Below the pieces are notes generated by a model. That model was not told the DNA's origin. It searched no databases and was given only the letters and a program-made list of their open reading frames with translations. The position numbers and the translations under genes are program-made. A stretch of DNA of 7,945 bases from Candidatus Dormiibacterota bacterium. GTDB lineage: Bacteria; Chloroflexota; Dormibacteria; Aeolococcales; Bog-877. Positions 6,598 through 7,945 of the stretch are shown piece after piece. The stretch spans positions 1 to 7,945 of the forward strand of contig PKXE01000229.1 of assembly GCA_003132265.1 (NCBI GenBank), given 5' to 3'. Every line of letters begins with the position of its first letter. Position 1 is the first letter of the stretch.

Positions 6598-6651
6598 GCC
6601 GCTGGGTGCGGCCTCTGGCGCACCGCCCCGGGCCTGGCTGAGGGGGCCCGG
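6596..6651 (+). terminator. Two GC-rich hairpins after the envelope operon, possible terminator
   Basis: The first hairpin begins at the stop codon: AGGCCGC (6596-6602), loop TGGGT, GCGGCCT (6608-6614), seven perfect pairs. The second is CCGGGCC (6628-6634), a ten-base loop and GGCCCGG (6645-6651), again seven pairs. Neither has a T tract, as is common for terminators in high-GC actinobacteria. They could stop transcripts from the left gene pair before the convergent gene that ends at 6746. Confidence 0.42.
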
Positions 6652-6745
6652 TCATCCCGGCAGACGTGGTGCGGATCCGGCGATGGAGCGAGGCGGTGGG
6701 GGGCGCCCGTCTGCCCCTGACCAGCTAGCCGTCAAGAAAAGCGAG

Positions 6746-7186
6746 TCAACTTCTTCTCTGCATGAAGGCACACACGATGAGCAGGACGTAGCCAGCAACG
6801 AGCAGCCCTATCCAAATGCTCGACGTGGTCGTGGTGTACTGCCCCTTATCGACAAAGGCCAAAACGGACTCGCCGGCAATTCCGATAGCCATCGCCGCGA
6901 TTACCAGCCGCCGGCCCGAAAGACGCCCCAAGCACATGACCGCGCCGCCAACCACTGCGATCGCCGCCGCCGCGACGTCCAGAACCAGACCGATCAACCC
7001 CAAGACGACCGCCCAGAAAAAGACGATGCCATGCGTCAATAGCTGGGCGGCCGCTTGAAGCGCGAGGTAGAGCTCTGCTCCGGTTAAGACACCGGCGGCC
7101 GCCGCCAAGGCGACAGTGACAAGGCCGATGGTCCGCACGCCGAAGATCAGACGCGTCAACGAGATCTGGGCAAATGGACTCTTCAT
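6746..7186 (-). CDS. Small four-helix integral membrane protein, function unknown
   Basis: A 146-residue protein from the ATG at 7186, preceded by TCGGAGG four bases upstream, the clearest Shine-Dalgarno in the window. The longer frame to 7273 adds 29 residues without character. Four hydrophobic segments are visible: about 18-40 (GLVTVALAAAAGVLTGAELY), 50-80 (FFWAVVLGLIGLVLDVAAA and AIAVVGGAVMCL, one long or two short helices), 90-108 (VIAAMAIGIAGESVLAF) and 122-142 (WIGLLVAGYVLLIVCAF). Between the last two lies DKGQYTTTTSS, a polar loop. The C-terminus is a short basic tail (MQRRS). I do not recognise the family and see no catalytic or binding motif. Base composition is somewhat less GC-rich than the genes to the left, and an IS1380-type element lies beyond it, so transfer is possible. 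It converges with the DUF3618-like gene. Confidence 0.75.
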   Translation of the reverse strand: MKSPFAQISLTRLIFGVRTIGLVTVALAAAAGVLTGAELYLALQAAAQLLTHGIVFFWAVVLGLIGLVLDVAAAAIAVVGGAVMCLGRLSGRRLVIAAMAIGIAGESVLAFVDKGQYTTTTSSIWIGLLVAGYVLLIVCAFMQRRS

Positions 7187-7190
7187 GACG

Positions 7191-7197
7191 CCTCCGA
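7191..7197 (-). promoter_or_regulatory. Shine-Dalgarno of the small membrane protein gene
   Basis: TCGGAGG on the minus strand, four bases before the ATG at 7186, decides that start. The same leader carries CCTCCGA at 7238-7244, a perfect seven-base complement that could pair with it. Confidence 0.65.
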
Positions 7198-7244
7198 TCG
7201 GCGATGGAGCCCGCCCGGGGACTCTTGACTTCAGTCTTCGGAGG

Positions 7245-7273
7245 ATCGTGCACGACCGGCCAACCGCCGTCAA
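7245..7273 (-). promoter_or_regulatory. Possible promoter of the small membrane protein gene
   Basis: On the minus strand TTGACG (7273 to 7268) matches the -35 consensus at five positions. After a 17-base spacer comes CACGAT (7250 to 7245), a three-position match to the -10. Transcription would begin near 7238, giving a leader of about 50 bases before the ATG at 7186. Confidence 0.4.
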
Positions 7274-7541
7274 GGGCCTTCGTGCGACTTATCCGCCTGA
7301 CAGGACTTGGTAGGGTGGCGCGTTGGGCTACCAGCATCTCTCGCGACGGAGCGGACGAGGCTTCAAAACGCGTCCGAATGGCCCGATGCGCTGCGGCGAC
7401 TTTATAAGATCTTCAGCCCGGACGAACCGTCGCCGGTAACCTTGTCCGCTGGGCCAAATGCAGGCCGGTCACTAAACTCAGCGGTCTCTCCCGGATAGCC
7501 ACTCGCCGGTCTCCCCGTCAGGTCAGCTCTACTCTGCCTGA
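7274..7541. other. Gene-poor stretch between the membrane protein and the transposase frame
   Basis: Short open frames exist here on the plus strand (for example 7307-7498), but none shows family motifs, a ribosome binding site or consistent coding character. Visible structure is limited to an AT-rich patch TTTATAAG around 7399-7406, a 6-base inverted repeat (CGGACG 7352-7357 and CGTCCG 7371-7376), and the repeats listed separately near 7479-7557. Part of this stretch probably belongs to the left end of the IS element. Confidence 0.5.
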
Positions 7542-7557
7542 CCTAACAGCGGTCTCT
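7479..7557. repeat. 11-base direct repeat CAGCGGTCTCT, two copies
   Basis: CAGCGGTCTCT occurs at 7479-7489 and again at 7547-7557, 68 bases apart. A related CCGGTCTCC lies between them at 7506-7514. The second copy sits inside the open frame leading into the transposase. They may be element-end or regulatory repeats of the IS, or a small duplication; the sequence alone does not say. Confidence 0.55.
7520..7544. repeat. Inverted repeat AGGTCAG / CTGACCT just upstream of the transposase frame
   Basis: AGGTCAG (7520-7526) and CTGACCT (7538-7544) are perfect complements separated by 11 bases. The left arm is part of CGTCAGGTC (7516-7524), which recurs at 7581-7589 at the start of the recognisable transposase. 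The hairpin could be a sub-terminal element of the IS or a structure limiting read-through into the transposase. Confidence 0.45.
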
Positions 7558-7945
7558 ATCAGCCACAGGCCGCGGGTCCTCGTCAGGTCCTGGTCAGCCA
7601 GGCCGGGAGCCGGCTCCTGGCCGAGCTGGCGGAGTGGAGCGGGCTGGAGGCGGAACTGTCCGCGGCGGTGCTCCAGCTGGCCAAGAGGCCTCGGCGACCC
7701 AACCCCGCCAGGGTGCTGGTGGATCTGGCGGTCACCCTGGTGGACGGCGGGGAGTGCATCTCGCACCTGGCCACGCTGCGGCAGCAGCCGGAGCTGTTCG
7801 GGAAGGTGGCCCCAACTCCCACCGACTGGCGGGTGCTGGACTCCGTCGACGAGCAGATGCTGGCGCGGCTCAGGGCGGCCGTGGCCAAGGCGGGGGCCAG
7901 AGTCTGGGAGCGGGGGTTCAGTCCCAGACGGCTGACCCTGGACCT
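7542..7945 (+). CDS. IS1380-family transposase, N-terminal part (runs off the window)
   Basis: The frame opens after an in-frame TGA at 7539-7541 and continues to the window end. From about 7590 it reads LVSQAGSRLLAELAEWSGL, then RVLVDLAVTLVDGGECISHL, LRQQPELFGKVA, DWRVLDSVDE and RRLTLD. This is the characteristic N-terminal region of IS1380-family (DDE) transposases, which usually have VSHAG..LLAELA, DLAV.LADGGDCL, L.DQPELFG and WRVLD in this order; LTLD leads into the first catalytic aspartate, just beyond the window. No ATG, GTG or TTG lies between the TGA and the conserved part; the first GTG in frame is within the conserved region. Either the start is a rarer codon such as CTG, the N-terminus is truncated, or the upstream frame is shifted. 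The enzyme would cut and rejoin the ends of its own element. Confidence 0.85.

Noticed and set aside
1..7945. CRISPR arrays, tRNA or rRNA genes, defence or toxin-antitoxin systems
   Set aside because: I saw no regularly spaced repeats, no tRNA-like or rRNA-like stretch, and no nuclease, helicase or toxin motifs in any credible frame.

Overview
The window comes from a high-GC bacterium. Gene content (FolC, OtsA, OtsB, a Holin-X/DUF1469-like membrane protein, a DUF3618-like protein, an IS1380-type transposase), frequent GTG starts and start codons lying right behind -10-like hexamers suggest a soil actinobacterium or a related high-GC terrestrial lineage such as Dormibacterota or Chloroflexota. 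The sequence alone does not settle the phylum.

Layout. Bases 1-539 (+) hold the C-terminal part of a monomeric sarcosine oxidase / N-methyl-amino-acid oxidase-like FAD enzyme. It is legible only across two -1 frameshifts, so it is a pseudogene or carries sequencing errors. It runs tail-to-tail into, and overlaps, folC (458-1807, -). A divergent gene for an unfamiliar secreted lipoprotein follows (1955-2980, +). Its 3' end overlaps a decayed N-terminal fragment of an NAD(P)-transhydrogenase alpha / alanine-dehydrogenase-type gene (2954-3292, -).

The core of the window is a trehalose module: otsA (3398-4867, +) and otsB (4886-5710, -), tail-to-tail with an 18-base gap and separate promoters. 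Together they would make trehalose from a nucleotide-sugar and glucose 6-phosphate by way of trehalose 6-phosphate. Back-to-back with otsB is a two-gene membrane operon (5765-6597, +): a Holin-X/DUF1469 protein and an overlapping DUF3618-like protein, probably envelope-associated. It is followed by GC-rich hairpins.

The right end looks accessory: a small four-helix membrane protein of unknown function (6746-7186, -), about 350 bases without a convincing gene but with short direct and inverted repeats, then the 5' part of an IS1380-family transposase frame running off the window.

I see no CRISPR array, tRNA, rRNA or recognisable defence system. The most notable signals are the two adjacent gene remnants, the recurring start-site geometry (hexamer, six bases, start codon) at four genes, the odd 5' end of the transposase, and a leader that can pair with the Shine-Dalgarno of the small membrane protein.
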